Source: JBFLXB01 sp964570625
GTDB lineage: Bacteria; Nitrospirota; Nitrospiria; 2-01-FULL-66-17
Direction: 5' to 3'
Assembly: GCA_964570625.1 (NCBI GenBank)
Contig: CAZMYW010000023.1
Location: forward strand, 121,627-185,626
Length of the DNA: 64,000 nucleotides
The position numbers were made by a program, and so were the translations under genes. Below the pieces are notes generated by a model. That model searched no databases and had not been told where the DNA came from. It was given only the letters and a program-made list of their open reading frames with translations. Position 1 is the stretch's first letter. Each line of letters begins with the position of its first letter. This document shows, piece by piece, positions 23,964-31,985 of the stretch.

Positions 23964-24998
23964 TCAGTAAGCGAGGTTGATGCGATCGATCAGTTGGCGC
24001 AGCCGGCCCGAGTTTTTGCGGTTGAACCAGAACAAGAGCCGGGGCAAGTGCAGGACGTCGTGTTCATTCCGCTCTTCGGGCAGCGCCGCCCCCTGTTCGA
24101 TCTTGCCCTGGCTGACCAGATCGGAGAACTCGCCGTTGATCGCATCCAGCACATCGTCCGGTACCGGCCGGTTGAGCCGGAAAACTAGGCGTCCGCGCAC
24201 GTAGCGCGAGGAGTGGTAGTTCTTGTAGAACGTGATGATCTGGTTGATCGCGACCTCGGGTCGGTCCGTGATGGTGAACAGGTGCAGATCTTCCAGGGAG
24301 ATCAATTCACGGGTCAGCAGGTGCCGGGCGTTGTACTCACGCCATTCCGCCCAGTAGGAACCCCCGGGCTCGTCCACGAATACAATCGGCATGGGCGGGC
24401 TCTTGCCGGTTTGCTGAAGCGTGAGCACCTCGAAGCCTTCGTCCATAGTCCCCCAGCCGCCCGGGAACAACGCGAGCGCGTGGCTCTCCTTCACGAAAAT
24501 CAGCTTACGGGTGAAGAAGTACTTGCAGGCGATGAGTTTGGGGTCTTCGTGAATGAACTCGTTGGGGAGTTGCTCGAACGGCAGCTCGATGTTCACTCCG
24601 AAGCTTCGCTCGCGTCCGGCGCCCTCCTGGGCGGCTTTCATGATGCCCTCACCGGCACCCGTGATCACCATGTACCCCTGTTCCACCATGCCCCGCGCGA
24701 ACGCCACCGCTTGCCGATACGCCGGCGCCTGCTCCTTAGTGCGGGCCGACCCGAATACCGTGACTTTGCGAATGGTTCGATAGGCCGTGAATGTCTTAAA
24801 CGCGTAGCGTAGTTCGCGGAACGCCCGAGCGATGAGCTTGACGTCGCCGCGGTCGGCCTGTTCGGCGACCAGGCGGTGGATCGTCTCTACCAAATCGGTG
24901 AGCAGATCCGCGTCGCCCGAGGCTTGCGCCAAAGGCACCAATTGCGCGGCCAGCGCTTCGAGCTCTTTAACCGCCTGGGGTTTGGTTCGTTTGGTCAT
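23964..24998 (-). CDS. LOG-family protein (TIGR00730-type Rossmann fold)
   Basis: Member of the LOG/lysine decarboxylase-like family, whose characterised members are cytokinin riboside 5'-monophosphate phosphoribohydrolases or nucleotide 5'-monophosphate nucleosidases. The 344-residue sequence has VTVFGSARTKEQAPAY, VITGAGEGIMKAAQEGA and the hallmark PGGWGTMDEGFEVLTL with PGGxGTxxE intact. An N-terminal helical extension (about 1-75) and a C-terminal extension (about 260-344) make it longer than typical LOG proteins. It abuts proC and overlaps the upstream gene by 32 bp. The substrate is inferred only as a nucleoside monophosphate. Confidence 0.86.
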   Translation of the reverse strand: MTKRTKPQAVKELEALAAQLVPLAQASGDADLLTDLVETIHRLVAEQADRGDVKLIARAFRELRYAFKTFTAYRTIRKVTVFGSARTKEQAPAYRQAVAFARGMVEQGYMVITGAGEGIMKAAQEGAGRERSFGVNIELPFEQLPNEFIHEDPKLIACKYFFTRKLIFVKESHALALFPGGWGTMDEGFEVLTLQQTGKSPPMPIVFVDEPGGSYWAEWREYNARHLLTRELISLEDLHLFTITDRPEVAINQIITFYKNYHSSRYVRGRLVFRLNRPVPDDVLDAINGEFSDLVSQGKIEQGAALPEERNEHDVLHLPRLLFWFNRKNSGRLRQLIDRINLAY

Positions 24999-25446
24999 CA
25001 GAGGGTGTGGGGGCGGTCCACGACGCCACCAAGCGCCGCACCGCGTCTTTCAACTCCGGAATCTCCCGGGCGTTGTGGCGAATCGCGCCCAGCACTTTCT
25101 CCAGTCGCGCGCGACGCGCCACTTCCCGGTCGTTCGCATCAAGGCGATCCAGCGTCGCATACGCGTCAGCGCGCATGGATTCCAGCCGCGGGCGCACCGC
25201 AGCCAACGCTGCGACGACCGAAGCCGGATCTTGTTCTCGAACCGGGATCAACCCGAACGTGCCGTCGGTGAACACCACGACGGTGGTCTCGCCCGCCGGC
25301 ACTACCGAATCGATAGTTTTCCCTTGCGCGTCCTTCCAATCGGTAAGCAGCCCCGGAAACGCCATGGCGAACGCCACCTTGGCGCGATTAGCCTCCCACT
25401 TGGCTTCCGGCGACGACGGCTCCTCAGAACGCTGCTCGGCGCTCAT
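24967..25446 (-). CDS. Conserved hypothetical protein
   Basis: I do not recognise this 159-residue protein. It begins with an acidic segment (SAEQRSEEPSSPEAKWEANR), has a compact part with TVVVFTDGTFGLIPVREQDPA (about 55-75), then a long charged helical region (RADAYATLDRLDANDREVARRA) and a polar tail. No signal peptide or membrane segment is visible, so it is probably cytoplasmic. The 3' end overlaps the LOG gene by 32 bp, indicating operon structure with LOG and proC. Base composition equals that of the neighbours, so the frame looks genuine. Confidence 0.65.
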   Translation of the reverse strand: MSAEQRSEEPSSPEAKWEANRAKVAFAMAFPGLLTDWKDAQGKTIDSVVPAGETTVVVFTDGTFGLIPVREQDPASVVAALAAVRPRLESMRADAYATLDRLDANDREVARRARLEKVLGAIRHNAREIPELKDAVRRLVASWTAPTPSDDQTNQTPGG

Positions 25447-25489
25447 GCCTATCGTTTCTCATCAAAACGCGGCGGAGCACTCACGCCGC

Positions 25490-25615
25490 GGAGCCCGTTC
25501 AGGAACGGGCCAGATGCAAGGCGGAGCGAGCACCGGGGCGGAGCGTACTGTATGCGTACGTGAGCACCGGATGCGCAGCGACAACGCCGCAGATGGCCCT
25601 TCATGAACGGGCTCC
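25490..25615 (-). repeat. Palindromic intergenic element, copy 3
   Basis: The best-preserved copy. Outer arms GGAGCCCGTTCAGGAACGGG and GGCCCTTCATGAACGGGCTCC are near-perfect complements over about 21 bp, enclosing the conserved core in minus orientation. It begins directly behind the stop codon (25616-25618) of the minus-strand thyX-like gene. Confidence 0.9.
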
Positions 25616-27178
25616 CTACACCAGACGGTGGTATTCGGAGAGGTCCAACCGCCACACCTTCACGCCACAATACCGCTCCCCCTCCGGACACTTCGGCAGC
25701 TCCTGCGCCATATCGCGGAGTGTGCAGGGCGGGAGCAGGAATTTCCCGATGAGGGGATTGACGTCGCGGATCTGCTGGGCCTCATCGAGAGACGCACGCC
25801 AAATTTCCTCCTGCGCCAGGTAACACAACCGCATGGCGAGCTTATGGCGGAGCCCCAACAGGTCCCCGGACTCGGTAAAACGCACCGCCGCGGCGTTGGG
25901 TAACAGATACAAGACGAATTCGTCCGGCGTGCCCATCCGTCGCAGCCGGTTGATCGCGTCCCACACCTCGTCCATCAGCGCGTGGTAGTCGCGTTCGAGT
26001 CCGGCGTCCTGGCGAATCAATCCGGGAACAATCACGTCGGGTCCGTCGGTGAGGTGCGCGGCGAGGACGGGTCGCGACGCCGGCGTCATCCGATGGCGCT
26101 GATCTTGCGAATCCGCGGTGTGGCTCAATTTCTTCTTGAACGTGTACGAGGGATGGACCATCGCCCGTGCGAGCTTGTTGTGCGTCGTCAGGTTCAGGGA
26201 CTCGCCCAATAGTCGATTTTTTGCCGGATTGAGCACCAGATCGATGGCGTCGGCGTCGGACAAGCGCCCGGCCGGGAGACCCAGGACTTCGCGCGCCGCG
26301 TCCGCGAGGAGCCGCTCATTCCGCGGCTTGTGGTCGATCAATTTCGAGGTGCGGCCGTCGAGCTGCGCGTCGAACTCCTCACCGAACGCGCGCGCCGTGG
26401 CCGCATTGATCGGAGCGTTCGCGAAAAACTCCGCCTCCGGCGTGGCGGTCTCGTCCAACGGCTCTTCCAACACCGTGCGATACCGCGGGTCGAACGCCAA
26501 CAGCGCCTCGACCATCTTCCCCACCACGATCTGTTGCTCCACCGGCGTGTCGAGTTGCCGGCACAGGCGGTAGTAACGCAGCAGGGTAATCCCGCTGACG
26601 GTGTGATAGAGGTACGACAGCGCGGCCACCGGCGCCACGTACCGGGCGATTTCCTGGGCCTTTTTTTTCACATCCCGGTTGAAGTGTTTTCGCGTCCGCG
26701 GAAACCGGGCGGCCCATTCGCGGTCGGCCAGCGGCGCCAGGCGCTCGGAAAAATCGGCATATACCGCCATCTGACGCTCGACGGTCTTCCGGTACAGCGC
26801 CAACGCCTCGCCGGTCAGCGGCGGCACGGCCACGCCGTCCTGGCGCAGCGTCACGTACCGCTGGCTGACCTGTTCGGAGTTATAAAACGGGTGACTGTGA
26901 AGAAACGACCAGATGAACTGGCGCGACACGTTGGACAGGGCGAACTGGAAGTGCGCGTGCTGGAGCGTGGTGTGGTGACCCGCTTGATAGATGCTCCGCG
27001 CCAACGCTTCGTACCCGTTCGTCACCTGCTCCTCGCCGACGATCCCGCTCGCGGAGTAGCAGGTCTTGGCCGTGGCGATCGCGTTGCGGAACGGCTCGGT
27101 AAAGGCCTTGGTCATAACCACCTCGGGCTCAGGAGACAGAAACCGCGGGGAGGCGACCGTTGTGGACACCATAGACAT
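25616..27178 (-). CDS. Tandem-domain ThyX-like flavin-dependent thymidylate synthase family protein
   Basis: The 520-residue protein is about twice the length of ThyX and looks like two fused ThyX-like domains. The N half has HHTTLQHAHFQFALSNVSRQ followed by FYNSEQVSQRYV, the nucleotide-binding N-E-x-S-x-R-Y part of ThyX, but its RHR position is degenerate (LHSH). The C half has HTADSQDQRHRMTPASRP, keeping the RHR part, and HKLAMRLCYLAQEEIW. ThyX makes dTMP from dUMP with FAD and methylenetetrahydrofolate; whether this variant does is inferred. ATG 27178 is chosen because GGAG lies 7 nt upstream. Divergent from gltX. Confidence 0.75.
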   Translation of the reverse strand: MSMVSTTVASPRFLSPEPEVVMTKAFTEPFRNAIATAKTCYSASGIVGEEQVTNGYEALARSIYQAGHHTTLQHAHFQFALSNVSRQFIWSFLHSHPFYNSEQVSQRYVTLRQDGVAVPPLTGEALALYRKTVERQMAVYADFSERLAPLADREWAARFPRTRKHFNRDVKKKAQEIARYVAPVAALSYLYHTVSGITLLRYYRLCRQLDTPVEQQIVVGKMVEALLAFDPRYRTVLEEPLDETATPEAEFFANAPINAATARAFGEEFDAQLDGRTSKLIDHKPRNERLLADAAREVLGLPAGRLSDADAIDLVLNPAKNRLLGESLNLTTHNKLARAMVHPSYTFKKKLSHTADSQDQRHRMTPASRPVLAAHLTDGPDVIVPGLIRQDAGLERDYHALMDEVWDAINRLRRMGTPDEFVLYLLPNAAAVRFTESGDLLGLRHKLAMRLCYLAQEEIWRASLDEAQQIRDVNPLIGKFLLPPCTLRDMAQELPKCPEGERYCGVKVWRLDLSEYHRLV

Positions 27179-27198
27179 TCGCAAACTCCGGGAGCGTT

Positions 27199-27228
27199 AT
27201 TTTAATCTTTAAGGCCGAGCGGACACAA
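27199..27228 (-). promoter_or_regulatory. Promoter of the thyX-like gene
   Basis: Minus strand: TTGTGT (27228-27223), an 18-nt spacer and TAAAAT (27204-27199), followed by a leader with GGAG before ATG 27178. Confidence 0.5.
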
Positions 27229-27273
27229 GGGCGAGTGGGCGGCCATGCCCTGGCGATAGCCGAACCGGCGCTA

Positions 27274-27303
27274 TTTACTCGCCCGACAGCCGCGTGACAT
27301 AAT
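27274..27303 (+). promoter_or_regulatory. Promoter of gltX, apparently leaderless
   Basis: TTTACT (27274-27279), an 18-nt spacer and CATAAT (27298-27303). The gltX ATG begins 7 nt after the -10 box, with no room for a Shine-Dalgarno. Confidence 0.5.
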
Positions 27304-27309
27304 GCCGCG

Positions 27310-28773
27310 ATGTCCGCCGATAGTTCCCAGCCCCCCGTCCGCGTCCGCTTCGCCCCCAGTCCGACCGGGTATCTGCACGTCGGCGGCGCGCGGACCGCGC
27401 TGTTCAACTGGCTCTTTGCGCGGCACCATGGCGGGAAGTTTTTCCTCCGCATCGAAGACACCGACCGGACGCGGTCCACCGATGAGGCGATCGCCGCGAT
27501 ACTCGACGGGATGACCTGGTTGGGCCTGCGCTGGGACGCCTGGGAGGGAAAAACGGGCGAGAACCCCGTTCGCCAGACCGACCGCTTGGAGCTGTACCGA
27601 GCCAACGCGCAGCGGCTCGTCGACGCGGGGGCGGCCTACCGCTGTTATTGCACGCCGGAGGAGTTGGAAGCGCGGCGTCAAGCGGCACTGGCGAAGGGAG
27701 CGGTGCCCAAATACGACGGCCGCTGCCGGGCGCTCACCGCGGTGGTGGACCACAGCCGCCCGTCCGCCCTGCGATTCAAGACGCCCCAAGACGGCGAGAC
27801 CGTGGTCGACGATTTGGTCAAAGGGCGCGTCGTGTTCGAGAATCGCCAGCTCGACGATTTGATCATCCTTCGGTCGGATCACACGCCGACGTACAATTTC
27901 TGCGTGGTGGTGGACGACGTGGATATGGCCATCACCCACGTGATCCGAGGGGACGACCATTTGAACAACACCCCGCGGCAAATTCAGCTCTACAAGGCGT
28001 TCGACTATCCGATCCCGCACTTCGCCCACCTGTCCATGATCCTGGGACCGGACAAAACGCGTCTGTCCAAGCGCCACGGAGCCACCTCGGTCCAGACGTA
28101 TCGCGAGATGGGATATCTCCCCGACGCGCTGGTCAACTATCTCGCGCGGCTGGGCTGGTCGCACGGCGACCAGGAGGTGTTTACGCGCGAGGGCCTGATC
28201 GACAAGTTCACCCTGGACCACATCACCAGTTCGGCCGCGGTCTTCGACATCGACAAGCTCTTGTGGCTCAACGCGACGTATCTGAAAACCGCAGAGCCCA
28301 AGACGATCGTCCCCCCGGTGGAGGACCTGCTCAAACAGCGTCACGCCCCGGCGGACATTTCCAGCGCGCGAATCGAAGAGGTCTTTCTCGCGCACCGCGA
28401 ACGCAGCAAGACGCTGGTGGAGATCGCGGAAGCGGTGCTCATGTACGTGCCCGGCCGGCGCGAAATCGACCCCGCCGCCGCCGAGAAATTCTTGACCGCC
28501 GACGCCTTGCCGTCTTTGAAGCGGATCCACGGGCTGTTGCTCGAAGCGCCGTTCACCAAAGAGGCGCACGAAGCCGTGTTTGCGACCGTGATCGCCGAAA
28601 CCGGCCGCAAGATGGCCGCGCTCGCCCAGCCGCTGCGCGTGGCGCTCACCGGCAAAACCGTGAGCCCGGGGATCTACGACGTGTTACGCCTCCTGGGAAA
28701 GACCGAAGCGATCGCTCGGATCGACGAGGCGATCCAGGGGATCGAATCCAACCGGTTCGCCCGTCCGGCTTGA
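27310..28773 (+). CDS. gltX: Glutamyl-tRNA synthetase
   Basis: Class I aminoacyl-tRNA synthetase charging tRNA-Glu. The 487-residue protein has the HIGH region as PTGYLHVGGARTALFNW (about 17-33), the family strings RIEDTDRTR and HVIRGDDHLNNTPRQ, and the KMSKS equivalent KTRLSKRHG (about 250). The anticodon-binding helical domain makes up the C terminus. No glnS is seen here; a tRNA-Gln gene follows 72 nt downstream. In many bacteria GluRS also mischarges tRNA-Gln for GatCAB; that is possible here but not shown. The start at ATG 27310 is compatible with a leaderless mRNA. Confidence 0.95.
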   Translation: MSADSSQPPVRVRFAPSPTGYLHVGGARTALFNWLFARHHGGKFFLRIEDTDRTRSTDEAIAAILDGMTWLGLRWDAWEGKTGENPVRQTDRLELYRANAQRLVDAGAAYRCYCTPEELEARRQAALAKGAVPKYDGRCRALTAVVDHSRPSALRFKTPQDGETVVDDLVKGRVVFENRQLDDLIILRSDHTPTYNFCVVVDDVDMAITHVIRGDDHLNNTPRQIQLYKAFDYPIPHFAHLSMILGPDKTRLSKRHGATSVQTYREMGYLPDALVNYLARLGWSHGDQEVFTREGLIDKFTLDHITSSAAVFDIDKLLWLNATYLKTAEPKTIVPPVEDLLKQRHAPADISSARIEEVFLAHRERSKTLVEIAEAVLMYVPGRREIDPAAAEKFLTADALPSLKRIHGLLLEAPFTKEAHEAVFATVIAETGRKMAALAQPLRVALTGKTVSPGIYDVLRLLGKTEAIARIDEAIQGIESNRFARPA

Positions 28774-28845
28774 CACCCCGCGGCCTTTTCCGTAGAGTCA
28801 GCGCCGACCGCGTCCGGACGCCCCGATCACGGGTCCGCGGGTTTT

Positions 28846-28919
<74 letters not shown>

Positions 28920-28924
28920 ATCCG

Positions 28925-29014
28925 AGCCCGGATTATTCATGGAGCTTTACTGCACCCGCGGAGACGCTGCTGCAACAAGCGGTCTCGTGACGAACCTCAT
29001 GAATAATCCGGGCT
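28925..29014. repeat. 90-bp element with perfect 17-bp terminal inverted repeats
   Basis: AGCCCGGATTATTCATG (28925-28941) and its exact reverse complement (28998-29014) enclose a 56-nt interior with no coding capacity. It begins 5 nt after the CCA of tRNA-Gln and ends 4 nt before the cytochrome b ATG. It resembles a miniature inverted-repeat element or a very large hairpin. There is no T tract for an intrinsic terminator. Confidence 0.85.
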
Positions 29015-29018
29015 AGCG

Positions 29019-30224
29019 ATGGCTCGACGCCCCGCACACACGGACCCCCAACTAGCTCCGAATCCGCCCACCGGCTTGATCGAACGATACTTCAAAATCA
29101 GCCACCTCGCGTATCCGGTCCCGGCGCACGGCAAAACGCTCCCGTACGTCTTGGGCGGCATCGCGTTCGTCGGCTTCCTCCTGTTGTTCGGCAGCGGGTT
29201 CCTGCTGGTCCAGTTTTTCGATCCGAGCCCTGAACGAGCGTACCGGAGCGTCAAACACCTGGTCGAGAATGTCCCCGGCGGCTCATGGCTGCGCGCGTTT
29301 CACTACTGGACTGCACAGGCCGTGGTCGTCGCGCTCGCCTTGCACATACTGCGGATCGTCATCACGGGCGCGTATAAAGGCCCGCGTATCGTGACATGGT
29401 ATATGGGAGTCGCGCTCCTGGGCCTCGGGGTGTTCGGGGCCTACTTCACAGGGACAGTGCTCAAGTGGGACCAAGAGGCGTTCGATGCGTTGGCGCACTA
29501 CCAAGCCGGCTTGCAGTGGTTGGGCCCGCTGGGGGAATTCCTCGGCTCGGAAGCCGTGGTGTCGTTGAACGTCAAGTTGTACGCCTCTCACGTGACGATC
29601 CTGCCGCTGCTGATCCTGTTCTTCGTGGCGGTGCATTTTTACCTGGTCAACGCCCACAGTTTATCGCCCCTCCCGTTCGGCGACGACGCCGCGCGCGAGT
29701 CGGTTCCCAAAGAACGGATGACCGGCACCATGGTCGAACACGTCAAAGGTATCGTCGTGTTCGGCGGGATCTACTTCAGTGCCATCGCGCTCGTGGCCGT
29801 GTTCGCGCCAGCGCCGATGGGTGATCCGGTCACGGGCGAGGAGATGAGCCTGAAACCCCCGTGGCCGTTTCTCTGGCTCTACGGTCTCGAGAACATCACG
29901 GGTCAGATCGACACCATGTATCAAGCGCTGGCCCTGTTCTTTTTCGCCTTGATCGCGTTGCCGCTCCTGGACCGCGGGCTGGATCGTCACCCGCGTTCGC
30001 GTAAGGGCACCCTCGCGGCCAGTGGCGCCGTGTTGCTCGGCATGATCGGACTGTCGATCTATGCCGCAATCGCCCCGCCGCAAATGCACGAACACGGTCA
30101 CGGGAACGGTCACTCCGACGCGCCGATGCTCGATTCCCCCCCCGTCTCTGGGCAGTCGCCGTTAACCGCGCCCCACGCGGACGACCCGCCGCACGACCAA
30201 GGCCCTCATCCCCACGCGCAATAA
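29019..30224 (+). CDS. Cytochrome b (b6-type) di-heme membrane protein
   Basis: Membrane quinol-oxidising cytochrome b subunit. The 401-residue protein has the four heme ligands His95 and His109 (FHYWTAQ...LHILR) and His191 and His206 (SHVTIL...VHFYL). The 14/15 spacing of the two pairs is that of cytochrome b6 and not of mitochondrial-type cytochrome b. About eight hydrophobic helices follow, including a C-terminal-domain-like part (PPWPFLWLYGLENI). The tail is His/Gly/Pro-rich (HEHGHGNGHSD). No Rieske protein or cytochrome c is adjacent. The ATG lies 4 nt after the inverted-repeat element and has no evident Shine-Dalgarno. Confidence 0.85.
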   Translation: MARRPAHTDPQLAPNPPTGLIERYFKISHLAYPVPAHGKTLPYVLGGIAFVGFLLLFGSGFLLVQFFDPSPERAYRSVKHLVENVPGGSWLRAFHYWTAQAVVVALALHILRIVITGAYKGPRIVTWYMGVALLGLGVFGAYFTGTVLKWDQEAFDALAHYQAGLQWLGPLGEFLGSEAVVSLNVKLYASHVTILPLLILFFVAVHFYLVNAHSLSPLPFGDDAARESVPKERMTGTMVEHVKGIVVFGGIYFSAIALVAVFAPAPMGDPVTGEEMSLKPPWPFLWLYGLENITGQIDTMYQALALFFFALIALPLLDRGLDRHPRSRKGTLAASGAVLLGMIGLSIYAAIAPPQMHEHGHGNGHSDAPMLDSPPVSGQSPLTAPHADDPPHDQGPHPHAQ

Positions 30225-30232
30225 CGCCTCGC

Positions 30233-30261
30233 TTGTCAACGGACCGAAGGTCCTGTACGAT
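30233..30261 (+). promoter_or_regulatory. Promoter of dedA-like gene, apparently leaderless
   Basis: TTGTCA (30233-30238), a 17-nt spacer and TACGAT (30256-30261). The ATG at 30270 begins 8 nt after the -10 box, on or next to the expected transcription start. Confidence 0.55.
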
Positions 30262-30269
30262 CTCCCGCC

Positions 30270-30908
30270 ATGCACCGGCTGATCACGCTGTGGTTCTCGT
30301 GGGTTCACGACTGGGGGTACCTCGGGATCGTGCTGCTGATGGCGATGGAGAGTACGATTTTGCCGGTGCCCAGCGAACTCGTCATTCCCCCCGCCGCGTA
30401 TTGGGCCGCGCAAGGCCGGTTCACCATGTGGGGCGTGGTGCTGGCCGGAACGGTCGGCAGTGTCATCGGCTCCGGTCTCATGTACTGGGTGTCCCGCGCC
30501 GTGGGCCGTCCGCTGATCGTGCGCTATGGCCCGTATCTGGCGGTCACGGAAGCCAAACTCGAACGCGCGGAACGTTGGCTGGCACGGTATGAAGCGGGCG
30601 GCGTGTTTTTTGCGCGTCTGCTGCCGGTGGTGCGTCATCTGATCGGCATCCCGGCCGGGATCATTCGGATGCCGGTCGGCATTTACCTGCTCGCCACCAC
30701 CGCGGGTTCCGCGTTGTGGTGCACGGTCCTCGCCTGGTTCGGCGCACACGTGCTCGGAGACCAACCCGCGTTGCTCGATGATCCGGAACAAATGATCACG
30801 GTGCTCAAAACCCGCGGTTGGTGGTTCGTGGGCCTCGTGCTGGTCTTGTGCGCGTTGTACGTCACCGTCATGCGGCTGACCGCCAAACCGGAGCCGTCCA
30901 AGACCTAA
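30270..30908 (+). CDS. DedA-family (SNARE-associated/VTT) membrane protein
   Basis: Inner-membrane protein of the DedA family, members of which act as lipid-carrier (undecaprenyl phosphate or phospholipid) transporters. The 212-residue sequence has the conserved ESTILPVPSELVIPPAAYWA (about 27-46), the glycine-rich TVGSVIGSGLMYWVSRAVGR and the family core FFARLLPVVRHLIGIPAGI (about 111-129), followed by hydrophobic helices. The C-terminal helix (WWFVGLVLVLCALYVTVM) ends in a short polar tail. It has its own promoter and follows the cytochrome b gene by 45 nt on the same strand. The transported substrate is not determined by sequence. Confidence 0.87.
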   Translation: MHRLITLWFSWVHDWGYLGIVLLMAMESTILPVPSELVIPPAAYWAAQGRFTMWGVVLAGTVGSVIGSGLMYWVSRAVGRPLIVRYGPYLAVTEAKLERAERWLARYEAGGVFFARLLPVVRHLIGIPAGIIRMPVGIYLLATTAGSALWCTVLAWFGAHVLGDQPALLDDPEQMITVLKTRGWWFVGLVLVLCALYVTVMRLTAKPEPSKT

Positions 30909-30976
30909 CTGTTTTTCGTTCCTCAAATGTGCTACAAAAACAACGATTCCCTACACAGTCGGCACAGGAGTTGACC

Positions 30977-31354
30977 ATGAATCATCTCGTCGTCGCAGGT
31001 GGATTGCTGTTCGCGTTCGTCATGGGTGCAACTCCGTCGGTCGCCGGCGACACCGCGGTCTCCAATATCCAGACCCTTTACGCCGGAAAAGACCGCCTTA
31101 ACGGGCAACGCATTCGAATCAGCGGGAAGGTCGTCAAGGTCAACAACGGCATCATGGGGAAAAACTTCTTCCATCTCCAAGACGGGACCGGCGCAGGTGG
31201 AACGAATGACTTAACCGTCACCACGCTGGACGTCGTCCACGTTGGAGACAACGTGGTGGTGACGGGACTGGTTGCGGTCAACCGGGACTTCGGCGCGGGC
31301 TACGCCTACCCGCTGATCCTGGAAGAGGCCTCGGTTTCGAGCTCCGGGCATTGA
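30977..31354 (+). CDS. Secreted OB-fold-like protein
   Basis: Small exported protein of 125 residues. The first 23 form a signal peptide (hydrophobic LVVAGGLLFAFVMG, cleavage near SVAG). The mature part follows an OB-fold-like pattern: LNGQRIRISGKVVKVNNGIM, FFHLQDGTGAGGTNDLTVTT, and VGDNVVVTGLVAVNRDFGAG. Similar domains occur in periplasmic proteins near c-type cytochromes, but the ligand is unknown. GGAG lies about 8 nt before the ATG. It stands between dedA and the cupin gene on the same strand. The assignment rests on pattern only. Confidence 0.7.
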   Translation: MNHLVVAGGLLFAFVMGATPSVAGDTAVSNIQTLYAGKDRLNGQRIRISGKVVKVNNGIMGKNFFHLQDGTGAGGTNDLTVTTLDVVHVGDNVVVTGLVAVNRDFGAGYAYPLILEEASVSSSGH

Positions 31355-31414
31355 CCACCGGTCCCGCACTCCTGAGTCCCGACATGACGGCCCAGCCGAC
31401 GTAAGGAGCCTCGC

Positions 31415-31816
31415 ATGTACCGATGCCCATGCTGCCAGCAACCCACGCCTGAAACGCGCGTCGAGATCACCAGCGTCCAGCAGGCGATCGACGCTGATCG
31501 GCTCACGGACCAAGACGTGTTCAAACGCAGTTATATCGGTCACGGCCTGCAATCCAGCGTGTTCGTGTTTCAGGGACACCAGGGGCCATTCCGCAAACAC
31601 GTACACGTCACCCACGACGAGATCGGGTACGTGTTGAGCGGGAGCGGCACCGTGACGGTCGGCCCGCTCACCCGCGAAGTGAAACCCGGCGACATTTGGG
31701 TCATTCCCGCCAACACCCCGCACGCCGCGCAGTTCGACAGCGATCTGGTCCAGGTGTTGTTTATTTCGTCGCCGATGGATGATCCCACCAACCCGGACCG
31801 CGTGTGGCTCGACTAG
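31415..31816 (+). CDS. Cupin-domain protein with N-terminal CxxC
   Basis: The 133-residue protein starts MYRCPCCQQPTPE, a possible metal-binding knuckle, followed by a single cupin barrel. Motif 1 is KHVHVTHDEIGYVLSGSGTVTVG (shortened His-x-His...Glu pattern) and motif 2 is PGDIWVIPANTPHAAQ. Such proteins are small metal-dependent binding proteins or enzymes. There is a purine-rich GTAAGGAG before the ATG. The substrate is unknown. Palindromic element copy 4 begins 3 nt after the stop. Confidence 0.83.
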   Translation: MYRCPCCQQPTPETRVEITSVQQAIDADRLTDQDVFKRSYIGHGLQSSVFVFQGHQGPFRKHVHVTHDEIGYVLSGSGTVTVGPLTREVKPGDIWVIPANTPHAAQFDSDLVQVLFISSPMDDPTNPDRVWLD

Positions 31817-31818
31817 CG

Positions 31819-31942
31819 GTGGGCCGTCGATAACGAGCCATCTGCTGCGTTGGCGCTGCGCTTCCGCTCCTCACGTACGAACCAGTACGCTCCGGTGCGG
31901 TTCTCGCGCCGCCTTGCATCTGGCCCATTCTCACCGGCCCAC
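31819..31942 (+). repeat. Palindromic intergenic element, copy 4
   Basis: Core GAGCCATCTGCTGCG to CGCCTTGCATCTGGCC with CGTAC-GAACCA-GTACG at the centre. The outer arms GTGGGCCGTCGATAACG and CATTCTCACCGGCCCAC are partly complementary and unlike those of the other copies. Between the cupin gene and hpnE. Confidence 0.86.
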
Positions 31943-31985
31943 AACCGGGATCATCTCATCTCAAATATGCTGACCACACACAAAA

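Noticed and set aside
28925..29014. Intrinsic terminator after tRNA-Gln
   Set aside because: The stem is separated by 56 nt and no T run follows on either strand, so it does not have terminator form.
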